From: an uncultured Clostridia bacterium
GTDB lineage: Bacteria > Bacillota > Clostridia > UBA1381
Assembly: GCA_934444735.1 (NCBI GenBank)
Contig: CAKSDE010000003.1
Span: forward strand, 129,752 to 193,751
DNA length: 64,000 nt
Direction: 5' to 3'
Both the position numbers and the translations under genes were made by a program. Numbering within the stretch: position 1 is the first letter of the stretch; every line of letters starts with the position of its first letter. Below, piece by piece: positions 1 through 10,136 of the stretch. Under the pieces are notes generated by a model. That model did no database searches, was not told the DNA's origin, and worked only from the letters and a program-made list of their open reading frames with translations.

Positions 1-3000
1 TCCGAATTTGTACCGCTAAGACCTGCATTTACGATTTTTATGTTTTTCACACCGAGCTTCTTTTTCAATTCCTCAACAGTTGCGGTTTCCCATAATTTTC
101 CGCCCTGCGTTAAGGATCCGCCGATAAATGCTACCGTAAGCTCATCAACATTTGTATTTATCAGCGTTTGCTTATCGGAATCAACCGGCTGCTGCGGCTC
201 TTGGGTATCTCCCCCCGAAACATAGCTCTTTTCCAATATCATTGTGATTATTTTTGCTATCTGTCCGTTTGTTATATTTGTTCTCGGTGAGAACAGCGTC
301 TGTGATACTCCCGTCATCAGCTTTGAATTAACTACCGCTCCGACATATCCTCTTGCCCATTCTCCTATCAATTCTTTATCCTGATAAACGTTTATATCTG
401 CCTCTTTGGATAATCCCAATATAATGCAAAGCACCTTTGCCAGCTCCTGACGGCTGATATTATCGTTCGGGCGGAAATTCACGTCCTTGCTGATTATTCC
501 TTTATCAACCATAGTCTGGAGCATTTTTGCATACGGCTCATTTGTATTTACATCCGCAAATTCGTTGCGATATGCTGTTTCGCTGTAGCCCTGAACCTTG
601 AATATATAAGTTATCAATTCCGATCTCGTTACATATTTGTCCGGATTAAACTTATTTTCACCGTCAAGGCTCATAATACCGTTTTTGAGCGCATTTTTCG
701 CATATTCCTCCGCCCAGTGTCCGCCTAAATCAACCGGTTCACTGTTATTGGGCTTTTCTTCGGTTTTTACGGTAGGAACAGGATTTGTCCACGGGATACC
801 TCCGCCGCTGCCGCCGCTTGATCCTCCCGAATGACCGCTCTTTCCGCTTACGCTCTGACTCACGCTTACAGCCTCTCCGACAGACGGTTCTCTGTCCGCA
901 ACGGGAACCACCTCAAATTTTACCGTCTTTGTTCCGCTGAAATCTATGGTATAATCGGTACCTGTCGCCACTTTGCTGTCATTGACATACCATGTACAGA
1001 TTGATTCTGCCTCCGATGCACCGTCTTTTTGTGAAAATTCATATGTTCCCGTCAATCTCGACCCGTTCTTTGTAATTTTAAGATTTTTGGCTTCGGGTGG
1101 TTTTGGCCCGGAAAAAGCCTGTTTGCTCATTGTCGGAGTCCCGTAATACGGTTCATTGTCCGATGCCGGAGTGACTTCAACCTGTATAAATTTATTCACA
1201 TCATCTTTTGTCAGTATATAATTCTTTCCGACAGCCCCGTCAATCTTTACATATCCGTCTTTTTCATTGTCAGAACGATACCACTGATACTTATTTTCCG
1301 CCATATTGTCATCTTTATTTACATCGCTCCATGAAAAATCAGCGCTAAGCACTTCACCGATAAAAGCTTTTCCGTTTATCATCACATTCTCCGCAACAGG
1401 TGCCGTTGCCGGTGCAGCAATATTACTTTCTTCCGTTTTACCGGTCTCGGCTGCTGTTTTCGGTGTAACCCTTACCTTTATAAAGCAATCCTTATATTCC
1501 GGCGAAACAGTATATGTATCCTCTGTTGCACCCTCGATAATGTTGTAATTACCGTCCCGTATATCCGACCAAAGCCACACAACATCGCAATCACCCGCAT
1601 CACCGTCTACTTGGTAAAAATCATAAGAAGCTGTAAGTTTACTGCCCTCTGCAACCGTTCCGAAAAGTTTTAAATTCAAGACTCTCGGCGTTTTATTGCT
1701 GTTTGAAACAAGCTCTATCGGATAAAGCTTTGTAAATGTGTTTTGTGTCCGCCCCTTAAATTGCGGTTTGCAAACTGCCTCAAGATATATTGTTCCGCTT
1801 ACTGCCTCATCGGTTACGTGCAAGACATCATCTTTAATATACACACCTTTAACAGAGCTGTCGATATTCCAGAAAGTTTTTTCTTTTTCAAGTCCTGCTG
1901 TTGTACCAAGCTGATTTCTTGCATCTCCCAAAATCAGGCTTTGTGTTATTTCTCCTTTTTCGGGTATTTCAATTCTATCGGGCACAGATGCCGGAATGTC
2001 CGCAACTACCAAAGGTCCGATGTAAACGTCATCTATCAGATAATCATATCCTTTTGAGCCGCTCGGCCAGCAAGTTGCCACTCCGCGTGCCGTAGTATCC
2101 TTTGTCGAATAAACCAATCTCCAGATTCTCGTCCATTCTTCTTTACCTGCGGAAATTGTATCTGATGTCAGACTCTCATCGCCGCTCATTGTATATGAAA
2201 GTGAAAAATTGATATATTCTGTGCTTGCATCGGGGTGAACCTTAGCCATGCTTGAAAACAAATATGTCACGCCTTGCGATACATTGACGGGATTTGATAC
2301 AAGACCTGTTGTATTTTGTGTTCTGTTTGTGATTGCAGCACAGTATTTGCCGTCCGATGCGTCTATATCTGTAACGGCAAATTTAGGATCGGGGTCACTG
2401 TCGTAATGCGTCAGTTTCCACCCTGTTTCACCCTCCTCAAAGCTGTGATTTTTCATCAGATTTGTAGCGGTATACACATCTTTTTCGATTTTTCCGCTCA
2501 ATACCGACATAACCGGCGCACCGTACGGCGGCACAACCGCATAAGGTGTCACCTGAACTTTTATATATTTCCCCAGCATATCTTCCGAAATCACATATCG
2601 CTTTTCGGTCTGTCCGGGAATTTCCGTAAATTTACTTCCGTCATCAGAAAAATACCACTGATATTTCGTATCTCCCTCTTCATCTCCGTTTGGATCTTCA
2701 AAATCATACCTTGCCTCCATTGTCATACCGACTGCCGCAAATCCCTCAATCGCAACATTTTTTGCAACCGGTGCAAGCGGCGGCAAAAGAATATTACTAA
2801 ACTGCTCTTTTCCCGGCAGACCGTCATTACGTATCGGCAAAGCTTTGAATCTTATATATTTATCCGCATATTGTGCATCTACTGCATATTCATCTCCCGA
2901 TGCACCCGGAATTTCAAAAAAGTTCTTGCCATCATCCGAATACAGCCACGAAACCTCAACCATACCGTCTATACCGTCTGTTTGCAAATAGGTATACTCG

Positions 3001-4214
3001 GCTTGAAGTTTTTCTCCTTCCGAAACGGTTCCCTTCGCCTTTAAATCTTTAACTTCGGGTATATTTCCCGAATATACCTTTATATCCTCAATCGTTTGGG
3101 TTGAAAGCACGCCGATTTGAGTGTTTTTTTCATCCAGTCCCATCACTTTTGAATTATCAAGCTCAACCCGATAAATTCCGCTCTCAAGGTTTTTACCAAA
3201 TTTTAACGTATATTTTAAATCGCTTGCAATGCCTGTATATTCAACAGGCTCGCTGCTTCCTTCACAATAAATTTTGATATTATCCTCATTTAACGTACTC
3301 TTGTCCATCTTTCCGCTAAAGCCTATACTAATGCTGTCTGTGTTAAAATATGCGCTCGTTCCTGACGGATATAACGCTTTTGCCTCTCTGGTGCTGAGAT
3401 TTTCCGAATATATCACGAAATCGTCTATATCCAGGGTCACGCCCGAAACAGATGCTTTCTCAAGTTTCATGTTCAGTCCGAGCGTATCTATAACGTTCAG
3501 ATTATATAGCGGAAAATCATCGCATCCGCCCTGAAGCGCTCTGTTGGATAACGTCCAAAGTATAGTCCCTGTTTCTTCGTCCGTCCACGCCACATCATAT
3601 TTTACAATATTTCCCGCAGCGCTTGCATAAAGCGATAAATCCACTTTATACCAATTATCCTTTGCAGGATTATTCATATAAAAGTTTGAACCGGGGTATG
3701 AGCCAATCGAGCCGTTTTGCCACCGATCAAACATTGTAAGTCCCATGATCTCACAGCCGCGGCTGCCGCTCCACTGAGATGCTCCCATATTCCATACCGC
3801 ATTTGATTGCAGTTCCCGGTAGGAGCTTATATCGGTATAGTTGAAAACCAAATCCTTTGAAAGTGCCGAAATGTCATTGCTTCTTACTTTCATGGATATT
3901 TTTGTCTTGCTCTTCGGTGCGATTTTATAGTCGGGAGATATGTATATATCCGGCATTTCATCAAGATTTGTGGATTTGCCGCGGTCACTGTTTATTGTGA
4001 TTCTTGCAAATCTGTTGCCGTTTTCCTCCTCATTTGTGAGTACAACATCTCCTGCATATGCACCCATTGTCAGTACATCGGTTGTTCCGTCCTCAAAATC
4101 GCAGTTGACCGCAAAATCCGATTCGGCATACGCTTTTTGAAACCTTCCCGGGAACACAGACAACGTCAATGCCGCACTGAGCATATAAGTAATATATTTT
4201 TTATTTATTTTCAC
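1..4214 (-). CDS. Partial multimodular surface protein: jelly-roll, Ig-like repeats, SLH domains, SGNH hydrolase
   Basis: The gene runs off the left edge, so the C-terminus is missing; about 1404 codons are visible. I chose the GTG at 4214 because AGGAGG lies 8 nt upstream and a signal peptide follows (basic KINKKY, hydrophobic stretch, cleavage near AYA). The order is: a jelly-roll-like module (about 33-265, close paralogue of module 1 of the next gene), an SbsA-like Ig domain, Ig-like repeats containing YQWY-SDDG patterns (about 385-555), a CBM-like domain opening NHSFEEGETGW (about 575-735), three more Ig-like repeats (about 840-1105), a Gly/Ser linker, SLH repeats (about 1162-1327), then the start of an SGNH/GDSL hydrolase with block I FIGGSLTQG (about 1353). 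It is probably a cell-wall-tethered carbohydrate esterase, for example removing acetyl groups from pectin; the substrate is inferred. It is the last visible gene of the seven-gene run. Confidence 0.85.
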   Translation of the reverse strand, partial: MKINKKYITYMLSAALTLSVFPGRFQKAYAESDFAVNCDFEDGTTDVLTMGAYAGDVVLTNEEENGNRFARITINSDRGKSTNLDEMPDIYISPDYKIAPKSKTKISMKVRSNDISALSKDLVFNYTDISSYRELQSNAVWNMGASQWSGSRGCEIMGLTMFDRWQNGSIGSYPGSNFYMNNPAKDNWYKVDLSLYASAAGNIVKYDVAWTDEETGTILWTLSNRALQGGCDDFPLYNLNVIDTLGLNMKLEKASVSGVTLDIDDFVIYSENLSTREAKALYPSGTSAYFNTDSISIGFSGKMDKSTLNEDNIKIYCEGSSEPVEYTGIASDLKYTLKFGKNLESGIYRVELDNSKVMGLDEKNTQIGVLSTQTIEDIKVYSGNIPEVKDLKAKGTVSEGEKLQAEYTYLQTDGIDGMVEVSWLYSDDGKNFFEIPGASGDEYAVDAQYADKYIRFKALPIRNDGLPGKEQFSNILLPPLAPVAKNVAIEGFAAVGMTMEARYDFEDPNGDEEGDTKYQWYFSDDGSKFTEIPGQTEKRYVISEDMLGKYIKVQVTPYAVVPPYGAPVMSVLSGKIEKDVYTATNLMKNHSFEEGETGWKLTHYDSDPDPKFAVTDIDASDGKYCAAITNRTQNTTGLVSNPVNVSQGVTYLFSSMAKVHPDASTEYINFSLSYTMSGDESLTSDTISAGKEEWTRIWRLVYSTKDTTARGVATCWPSGSKGYDYLIDDVYIGPLVVADIPASVPDRIEIPEKGEITQSLILGDARNQLGTTAGLEKEKTFWNIDSSVKGVYIKDDVLHVTDEAVSGTIYLEAVCKPQFKGRTQNTFTKLYPIELVSNSNKTPRVLNLKLFGTVAEGSKLTASYDFYQVDGDAGDCDVVWLWSDIRDGNYNIIEGATEDTYTVSPEYKDCFIKVRVTPKTAAETGKTEESNIAAPATAPVAENVMINGKAFIGEVLSADFSWSDVNKDDNMAENKYQWYRSDNEKDGYVKIDGAVGKNYILTKDDVNKFIQVEVTPASDNEPYYGTPTMSKQAFSGPKPPEAKNLKITKNGSRLTGTYEFSQKDGASEAESICTWYVNDSKVATGTDYTIDFSGTKTVKFEVVPVADREPSVGEAVSVSQSVSGKSGHSGGSSGGSGGGIPWTNPVPTVKTEEKPNNSEPVDLGGHWAEEYAKNALKNGIMSLDGENKFNPDKYVTRSELITYIFKVQGYSETAYRNEFADVNTNEPYAKMLQTMVDKGIISKDVNFRPNDNISRQELAKVLCIILGLSKEADINVYQDKELIGEWARGYVGAVVNSKLMTGVSQTLFSPRTNITNGQIAKIITMILEKSYVSGGDTQEPQQPVDSDKQTLINTNVDELTVAFIGGSLTQGGKLWETATVEELKKKLGVKNIKIVNAGLSGTNS

Positions 4215-4239
4215 TTGCTGTTCCTCCTGTTTTTTTCAG

Positions 4240-4271
4240 AGAAACGGCGGCAGACCGCAGCCGCCGTTTCT
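4240..4271 (-). other. Intercistronic GC-rich hairpin
   Basis: A perfect 12-bp stem (AGAAACGGCGGC with its complement, 8-nt loop) lies between two operon genes. The minus strand has no U-run after the stem, so it does not look like a classical terminator. RNA processing or 3'-end stabilisation of the upstream cistron is more likely. Confidence 0.6.
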
Positions 4272-4285
4272 TCGTATCGCATGAG

Positions 4286-7200
4286 TTATTTTATCTCGTC
4301 TGCAGCGCAAACCGGAATATAGTCGTTTTCCCACAAAAATGCCTTTGCCGTCATATTTGCTCTGTCCGCCGTTACATATTCTGCGGACATACCGCTCCAC
4401 TCTGCACCTTGAGTTACGTTCATCAGGCTCTTGCCCGTCTTAACCGAAACCAAATTCAGCGAATCACCGTCTTTTTCGTAAAGTGCAATCGCATACATCG
4501 GCTTTGCAGCCTTTACGCCTGTGTTGGTATAGTTATATTTAACTTTATAATTATGTCCCTTTTCGATTACCGTAACCGCATTTCCGTTTTCATCTGTAAT
4601 CTCTACGCTGTTTGCTACATTTCTTATGCATATATCATCAACATCAAATGTAATATTATTAAGGAGTGCCGAAATTGTGTCATCACTTCTTAAAAGTCCC
4701 GTGAACGAGAACCCAATGTCCAGTATCTTGTCATCTTCTTTCAGACTCCAGTTATCTACGGTTTTATCTGCAAGCGACGCCTCCAGCATACCGTCGGCAT
4801 TGTACAAATAATAGCTTGCCTTCTCTATCTTACCTTCCGCGTCTGTACTGAATATGGTTTTTACGGTATACCATGCATTGTCCTCCATTATGCTTGAATC
4901 AGCCAAGGATTCGCCCTTTGCCTGCTTTTTATCGGGCATCCACCAGCAGGTTGCCGTCTTTTCCTGATACGGCATAACACGAAGATCTTTGTCCGAGAGA
5001 TTATATCCCCAAATCTGATATATATTTCCGCCGAAGCTGTAAAGATCATTGTACTCGCTGTTCATCATCATACGCGCACGCAAATCCTTTATTGCATTTT
5101 CTCCGACATTGATTCTGAATTTTGACGAAACCTCAATACTGCTGTTCGCTTTCATCTTGTATCCTGTTTTTACATACATATCCGGCTGTGTACTTGTATA
5201 TCCCGATGCCTGATTATTATTTGCATATGCTGTGCCTTTGGGTACTGTCATTCTGAGATATGTATTGCCGTCCTCGGTTACCGTTTCTAATGTCGGTGTT
5301 CCGTTTGCCGCGCCCAACCGCCAGCCGTCTGTTGTTCCGTTTTCAAAATCATATTTTATATTATCATTTTCCGATACTACCGTAAAACTGTATTGAGTAT
5401 TTGCAAATACAGAACCCTCAGCTGTCATTTTATCGCCGAACACAACGGTATATGCTCCCGATTCCGGAGTCTGTGCAAAATCAATCGTGATTTCTTTGCT
5501 TCCTGCATTATAGCTTATATTTGCCGAAACTTCCACACCGTTTTCATCAAGCACTTTTATATCCTCATATCCGTTTGCAAAATCCAAAGCCGAGCTGAGT
5601 GCAATTACTGCGCTTTCTCCCTGCTCAATAATATCATTTTTTAAGCTTGCGGTCGCACGCTCACCCAATTCTTTCACCGTGAAGTTATCAATATCAAATG
5701 TTATAGGTGCATCGGCTGTTATTTCCTTTGCAAAATCGGTAAAGTCAAAATTAAGCGTATCGATTACGTTCAATCTGCTGATTTTCGCAACAGGATCATT
5801 GGCAATATTCTGCTTTACATTCCATATAACATTTCCGTCCTCATCTGTTATATACATCCAAATCTGTCCGCATTCCGAATCACTGTTATAAAGCTTAACA
5901 TTAACGTTATACCACTTATCTGCCGCAATCGGGCCCTTACCTAAAGATGTTGACGCATAAAGCACCGTCTTATTCGCATCAAGCTTATTAAAGATATTGA
6001 GTCTGTCATATCTGCCCGTCCAGTTTGTGTCTTTGGTAAATCCCCAAAGCTTTCTTGAATTTTCGATCTCATTTTTTGTATTTTCGTTTTGGTTTACAAG
6101 CATTGAGAAACAGGTATTTGTCAAATCCGAGAATCTCACCTTCATGAAAATATCTGTCCAGCGCTTATCGGTCAGAGCATATCCGCTGCCGTTTGCAAGC
6201 GATATTGAAAGATTCGGTCTTTTACCAAAATCATTTTCTTCTCTCCAGTCACCGACCATGCTCACTCTTGCATACTTATTTCCGTTTTCTTCGGTTTGAA
6301 CGCTCATATTGACTGTACCTTGCGAAGCATTAAGAGTCCAGTTGGAGGGTATTTCACCATCTTCAAAATCATACTTTTCTTTCGTTCCTATCTTTTGTTC
6401 GGTTACGATGAATGTAAATTCATATTCATCAAGTGCATATCCGAGCACCGTCATACTTTCCGGCAATGTTACGGTATATCTTCCGGGAACAAGTGTTTCA
6501 TTGGGTGTAATGATAATTCTGCTGTTTTCATTATCATATGTTGCTGTTGAGGAAATAAGCTCCGCACCCTTTTTAAGCACTACATTTCCTAACATACTTT
6601 CCAAACTGTCCGGCTTTGTGCTGAGCTGCACCTGTATATCGGAGGCACTCTCTCTTTCGCCCTCCGAAACAAGCGATACCTTTGTATTTACCGCATCCGG
6701 GTTATAAACTCTTAAATCATCTATGTCCAAGGTTACCCCGGAAACAGTTGCAGGCACAACTCTTAAATTCAATCCCAAAGTATTGATTGTTTCCAGATTA
6801 TAGAGCGGCAGACTTGCCTGATCACCCTGAAGCGCTCTGTTGGAAAGCATCCAAAGCACTGTGTTATTTTCTTCGTCCGTCCATGTAACATCATACTTCA
6901 CAATCTTTCCGCTTGTATTTGAGTAAAGCGTCATATCCACCTTATACCAATTATCCGCCGCCGGATTATTCATATAAAAGTTTGAACCCGGGTATGATGC
7001 AATCGCTCCGTTTTTCCACTGATCGAACATCGTAAGCCCCATAATATTGCAACCGCGGTTTGCATTCCACTGTGAACGCCCCATTTCCCATATAGTGCTT
7101 TCTCCTATTTCCTGATAAGTCTTACCGATATAGTTAAATACAAGCTTTCTCTCAAATGCAGCGATATTATTTGTCCTCATCTTCATGGAAATCTTAGTTT

Positions 7201-7504
7201 TGCTGCCCGGTGCTATCGCATAATCGGGAGATATGTATACATCGGGCATAACTGCAGGATCTGTAGAATTAGCATAATCTCCGCTTATGGTAACTCTTGC
7301 AAACTTATTTCCGTTTTCCTCCGCATTGCTCACATCTACCGTTCCTGCATGCTCACCGACCGTCAAGCCGCCGACTGTTCCGTCTTCAAAATCCAGGTTT
7401 ATAAATGCAGAAGCGTTTTCCGCAAAAACCTGCGGCAGAGTTACTCCCTGCAAAAGCATTGTCCCCGTCACCAGAGCACCAATAATTTTTCTTGTTTTTT
7501 TCAT
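4286..7504 (-). CDS. Secreted protein with three jelly-roll-like carbohydrate-binding modules and Ig-like linkers
   Basis: This is a 1072-residue exoprotein. A signal peptide (MKKTRK, hydrophobic core, cleavage after VFA at about 28) is followed by three homologous modules of about 235 residues (about 34-270, 376-610, 712-960). Each opens with a FEDG motif and ends in a conserved ITFDIDNF or LDIDDLR strand, which suggests a concanavalin-like or CBM-type jelly roll. SbsA-like Ig domains with GxYTVxxxxxM patterns (about 275-370 and 615-705) separate them. A final domain of about 100 residues ends in AKAFLWEN, a tail motif shared with neighbouring proteins. There is no SLH and no recognisable catalytic site, so polysaccharide binding is the inferred role. 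RBS AAGGAGG stands before the ATG. Module 1 is nearly the same as the N-terminus of the downstream gene, pointing to duplication or gene conversion. Confidence 0.85.
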   Translation of the reverse strand: MKKTRKIIGALVTGTMLLQGVTLPQVFAENASAFINLDFEDGTVGGLTVGEHAGTVDVSNAEENGNKFARVTISGDYANSTDPAVMPDVYISPDYAIAPGSKTKISMKMRTNNIAAFERKLVFNYIGKTYQEIGESTIWEMGRSQWNANRGCNIMGLTMFDQWKNGAIASYPGSNFYMNNPAADNWYKVDMTLYSNTSGKIVKYDVTWTDEENNTVLWMLSNRALQGDQASLPLYNLETINTLGLNLRVVPATVSGVTLDIDDLRVYNPDAVNTKVSLVSEGERESASDIQVQLSTKPDSLESMLGNVVLKKGAELISSTATYDNENSRIIITPNETLVPGRYTVTLPESMTVLGYALDEYEFTFIVTEQKIGTKEKYDFEDGEIPSNWTLNASQGTVNMSVQTEENGNKYARVSMVGDWREENDFGKRPNLSISLANGSGYALTDKRWTDIFMKVRFSDLTNTCFSMLVNQNENTKNEIENSRKLWGFTKDTNWTGRYDRLNIFNKLDANKTVLYASTSLGKGPIAADKWYNVNVKLYNSDSECGQIWMYITDEDGNVIWNVKQNIANDPVAKISRLNVIDTLNFDFTDFAKEITADAPITFDIDNFTVKELGERATASLKNDIIEQGESAVIALSSALDFANGYEDIKVLDENGVEVSANISYNAGSKEITIDFAQTPESGAYTVVFGDKMTAEGSVFANTQYSFTVVSENDNIKYDFENGTTDGWRLGAANGTPTLETVTEDGNTYLRMTVPKGTAYANNNQASGYTSTQPDMYVKTGYKMKANSSIEVSSKFRINVGENAIKDLRARMMMNSEYNDLYSFGGNIYQIWGYNLSDKDLRVMPYQEKTATCWWMPDKKQAKGESLADSSIMEDNAWYTVKTIFSTDAEGKIEKASYYLYNADGMLEASLADKTVDNWSLKEDDKILDIGFSFTGLLRSDDTISALLNNITFDVDDICIRNVANSVEITDENGNAVTVIEKGHNYKVKYNYTNTGVKAAKPMYAIALYEKDGDSLNLVSVKTGKSLMNVTQGAEWSGMSAEYVTADRANMTAKAFLWENDYIPVCAADEIK

Positions 7505-7546
7505 TTTTTTCTTCCTCCTTATTTTTTCGCATAAAGCGATTATTTT

Positions 7547-10117
7547 TTATCTGAATACCACGCACATTCTTGCACCGTTTGCGGCATAGTGAACATACAT
7601 CTTATCGCCCACTCTGACCTCCGCAAGATTTGAAATATACACATCATCATTTTGTGTATCTATCATAATTATGTTTCCTTCAGCCTGCAGTACATATTCT
7701 TCGTTTAACGTAAGCACTTTCATATATCCGTACGTTCCGAGAGTCGGATCAACTGCCGTAACATACCCGCACATACTGTTGTAATAGTTAAATACCGAAT
7801 CGTAAAATTCATCACAGTTGTTGTCCGTAAATATAACCGACGCAGCTTTTAAAGCATTAAACTGATCAAAGCTTACTCTCAAAAGAGTCCCCGGTTTTAA
7901 CCAGTTCTTGCTCGATAAGTCTATTAACTCTTTTAGTGTTTGAGAACAAGTCAGCTGATATTTCTCGTTGTTCTGCGATTTTTTCTTTGATTCTTGATTT
8001 ACAAGTATGCCCTTTAATACATAAACCGGTTCATCTTCATCATCAAGCCCTTCTCCGACACTCTTTACATACATCCAATATTCGTTTTCGTTTGCAATTT
8101 GTGAAGGCGGCGTCCCCGCTGTTCCCACTCTGCACATCAGAAAATCGTTTGGCGTATACATTTCAACATAAGCAAGTGTATTTCCGCCGCCCATAGCCGA
8201 ACCGGTTGTTACCGAATACTGCTCAGTCTTGGCGGTATCGCTCGGGATTCTGAACACGATCGCATCATTCATAAGAGAATACTGGGTTTCTTTAAACCAT
8301 TTTGCATTGCTCCCGAGTGTAACAGTTCCCGTATATCCCGATAGGAGCCTGTACTCATCATCCTTTTCTTCAAAATTATCGATAAAGGTATCAATAAAGC
8401 TGATCTCTCCCAGGGTTGTTACCGAGAACCCTGCATCCATCACGGTTTCGCCCTCTTTTGCCTTATAACGTATAACCTTATCGGTCATTTTATTGTTTCT
8501 TATAGTATCTACCGCATTCTCGGCACTGACTCCCGTTTTCCCGTCAAGCGTAATTTTATCTTTTAAAGTATACGTTTTCCATTCGCCGTTTTCCGTAAAT
8601 ATTTCAGCAGTCACCTTATCCGTTTCATCATCTTTCCAGATTTTTCTCAGATATGCATATGAATATTGGCTGCTCGGCTTAAATCCTGCGATATATCTGT
8701 CGTCCGAAACATAGAATGTACCGGTCGAATTAAGCTCAATCTTTCTTGATTCGCTTGAATTTCTGTATGACGATGCGATATAGTAATCACGCTTATCTAT
8801 CGTCACCTTATTTTTCTCTGTGTCAAAGTCGCTCACGCGCCCGGTCAGCTTTGTGCTGCTCACGCTGATTTCTTTAAAGCTGCCGTCACTGTTTTGCATA
8901 AACTTTATCGTGTCATTTGTAACAATCTGCGTCCAGTCAAAATCCGCCCCGTTCTTTTTGCATATCAGAACATCATCTTCACTCATATTGATTTCACTCG
9001 AGCCGTTTAATTTAATGCCGTTTCCGAGAGTTATCTTTTTGCTGTGCGCATTTGCTGATGCCACCGTACAATACATATATTCCTTTATTATAAGGCAGTC
9101 ATACTTTTCGTTCTTCTTGCTCTTTGATACGGTAAGCGTTCCGTCCATATTCTTATAATTATCGAGAATACTTATATCCGTTGTAACGTCCCAATTGCGC
9201 ACTATATATTTTATATCCTTTAACGGTATGCGCTTTTCTTCTCCGCTTTTCGTTGTATAATAAATATAGCTGTCCAATTGATCGATATTTTTAAAATCAA
9301 CCGTTACACTGTCCTCGCTGTTTTCTCTTTCGGCATAAAGAACGGTATATTCGTCACCGTCTTGTTTTACATATGCCAAAACTCTCATTCCGAGGTATTG
9401 CTCTATTCCCGAATTACCTTTATAATAAGATGCTCGATCTATAAACACCTCATCTTTTCTCAGCTGTGTCTTTGAAAAAAGATTCTTTTTATAGATTGCG
9501 TCTACAAATCCTTTGACTTTGACAATCGAGAATTTGTCCTCCAAAAGCGAGTTATTAGAAATTTCAAATTCCTGTGCCGTACCCGAAAGCTTTACCTTAA
9601 CATACTGCGAGTTAAGCGTATTCCATACAAGCACCGCAAATTCGCCTGCGGTTATCTCTTTTTTCGCGTCATATGAAAGACCTTTTAGTAATCCCAGCCC
9701 TTGCGCTGTCTCCTCAACCGATTGTTCGGGATAGATTTTTTTGTATCCCAAAATATCATTCATATAATCTACGGCTTCTTCCATCAAAACCGTTCTCTCG
9801 TCTGTTCCCTGCTCTTTTACATCTCTTCCGCGAAGTGTCTCGGCGCTCCATGTAAATTCATCATACCGCAGCGCGCCCGCTTTTGCGGAATACGAAATAA
9901 AGCCCATCTTATTAAGCATATCCATATATTTTATATGTGCCGCATCCGCGTCCTGCTCACCATTTTCCAAATACGCTCCCGTATCATACCTGTACACATC
10001 GTCCATGTACTCATATTCATAAACGTTTTTATAATCGGTTTTCGCCATAGCTGCACTCTCTAAAAGGCACACCGAGGCAAGCAAAAGCCCTGTCGTCCTT
10101 AACAATACTTTTCTCAT
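7547..10117 (-). CDS. Large secreted protein, paralogue of the 985-residue SLH protein
   Basis: This 856-residue protein has a signal peptide (cleavage near AMA, residue 25). Its N-terminal 170 residues are helical and look like degenerate SLH repeats (YMDMLNKMGF, then AGEFAVLVWNTLNS). The rest is a chain of beta-rich segments with repeated G-x-V-x-x-I-D patterns (KGFVDAIYKKN, TGRVSDFDTEKNKVTID, CGYVTAVDPTLG). The layout and phrasing match the SLH protein at 26692-29649, so I regard the two as paralogues, one per operon. No catalytic motif is visible. Wall attachment or scaffolding is inferred. RBS AAGGAGGG lies about 11 nt before the ATG. A gap of 19 nt follows the upstream gene, consistent with one operon. 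Confidence 0.75.
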   Translation of the reverse strand: MRKVLLRTTGLLLASVCLLESAAMAKTDYKNVYEYEYMDDVYRYDTGAYLENGEQDADAAHIKYMDMLNKMGFISYSAKAGALRYDEFTWSAETLRGRDVKEQGTDERTVLMEEAVDYMNDILGYKKIYPEQSVEETAQGLGLLKGLSYDAKKEITAGEFAVLVWNTLNSQYVKVKLSGTAQEFEISNNSLLEDKFSIVKVKGFVDAIYKKNLFSKTQLRKDEVFIDRASYYKGNSGIEQYLGMRVLAYVKQDGDEYTVLYAERENSEDSVTVDFKNIDQLDSYIYYTTKSGEEKRIPLKDIKYIVRNWDVTTDISILDNYKNMDGTLTVSKSKKNEKYDCLIIKEYMYCTVASANAHSKKITLGNGIKLNGSSEINMSEDDVLICKKNGADFDWTQIVTNDTIKFMQNSDGSFKEISVSSTKLTGRVSDFDTEKNKVTIDKRDYYIASSYRNSSESRKIELNSTGTFYVSDDRYIAGFKPSSQYSYAYLRKIWKDDETDKVTAEIFTENGEWKTYTLKDKITLDGKTGVSAENAVDTIRNNKMTDKVIRYKAKEGETVMDAGFSVTTLGEISFIDTFIDNFEEKDDEYRLLSGYTGTVTLGSNAKWFKETQYSLMNDAIVFRIPSDTAKTEQYSVTTGSAMGGGNTLAYVEMYTPNDFLMCRVGTAGTPPSQIANENEYWMYVKSVGEGLDDEDEPVYVLKGILVNQESKKKSQNNEKYQLTCSQTLKELIDLSSKNWLKPGTLLRVSFDQFNALKAASVIFTDNNCDEFYDSVFNYYNSMCGYVTAVDPTLGTYGYMKVLTLNEEYVLQAEGNIIMIDTQNDDVYISNLAEVRVGDKMYVHYAANGARMCVVFR

Positions 10118-10136
10118 CTGACCATATCCCTCCTTT

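Noticed and set aside
2316..3044. A 242-codon plus-strand open frame, and many similar plus-strand frames up to 45 kb
   Set aside because: They lie opposite long minus-strand genes with signal peptides, ribosome sites and recognisable domains. Their own products are rich in Cys, His, Arg and Ile with no domain pattern and no ribosome site.
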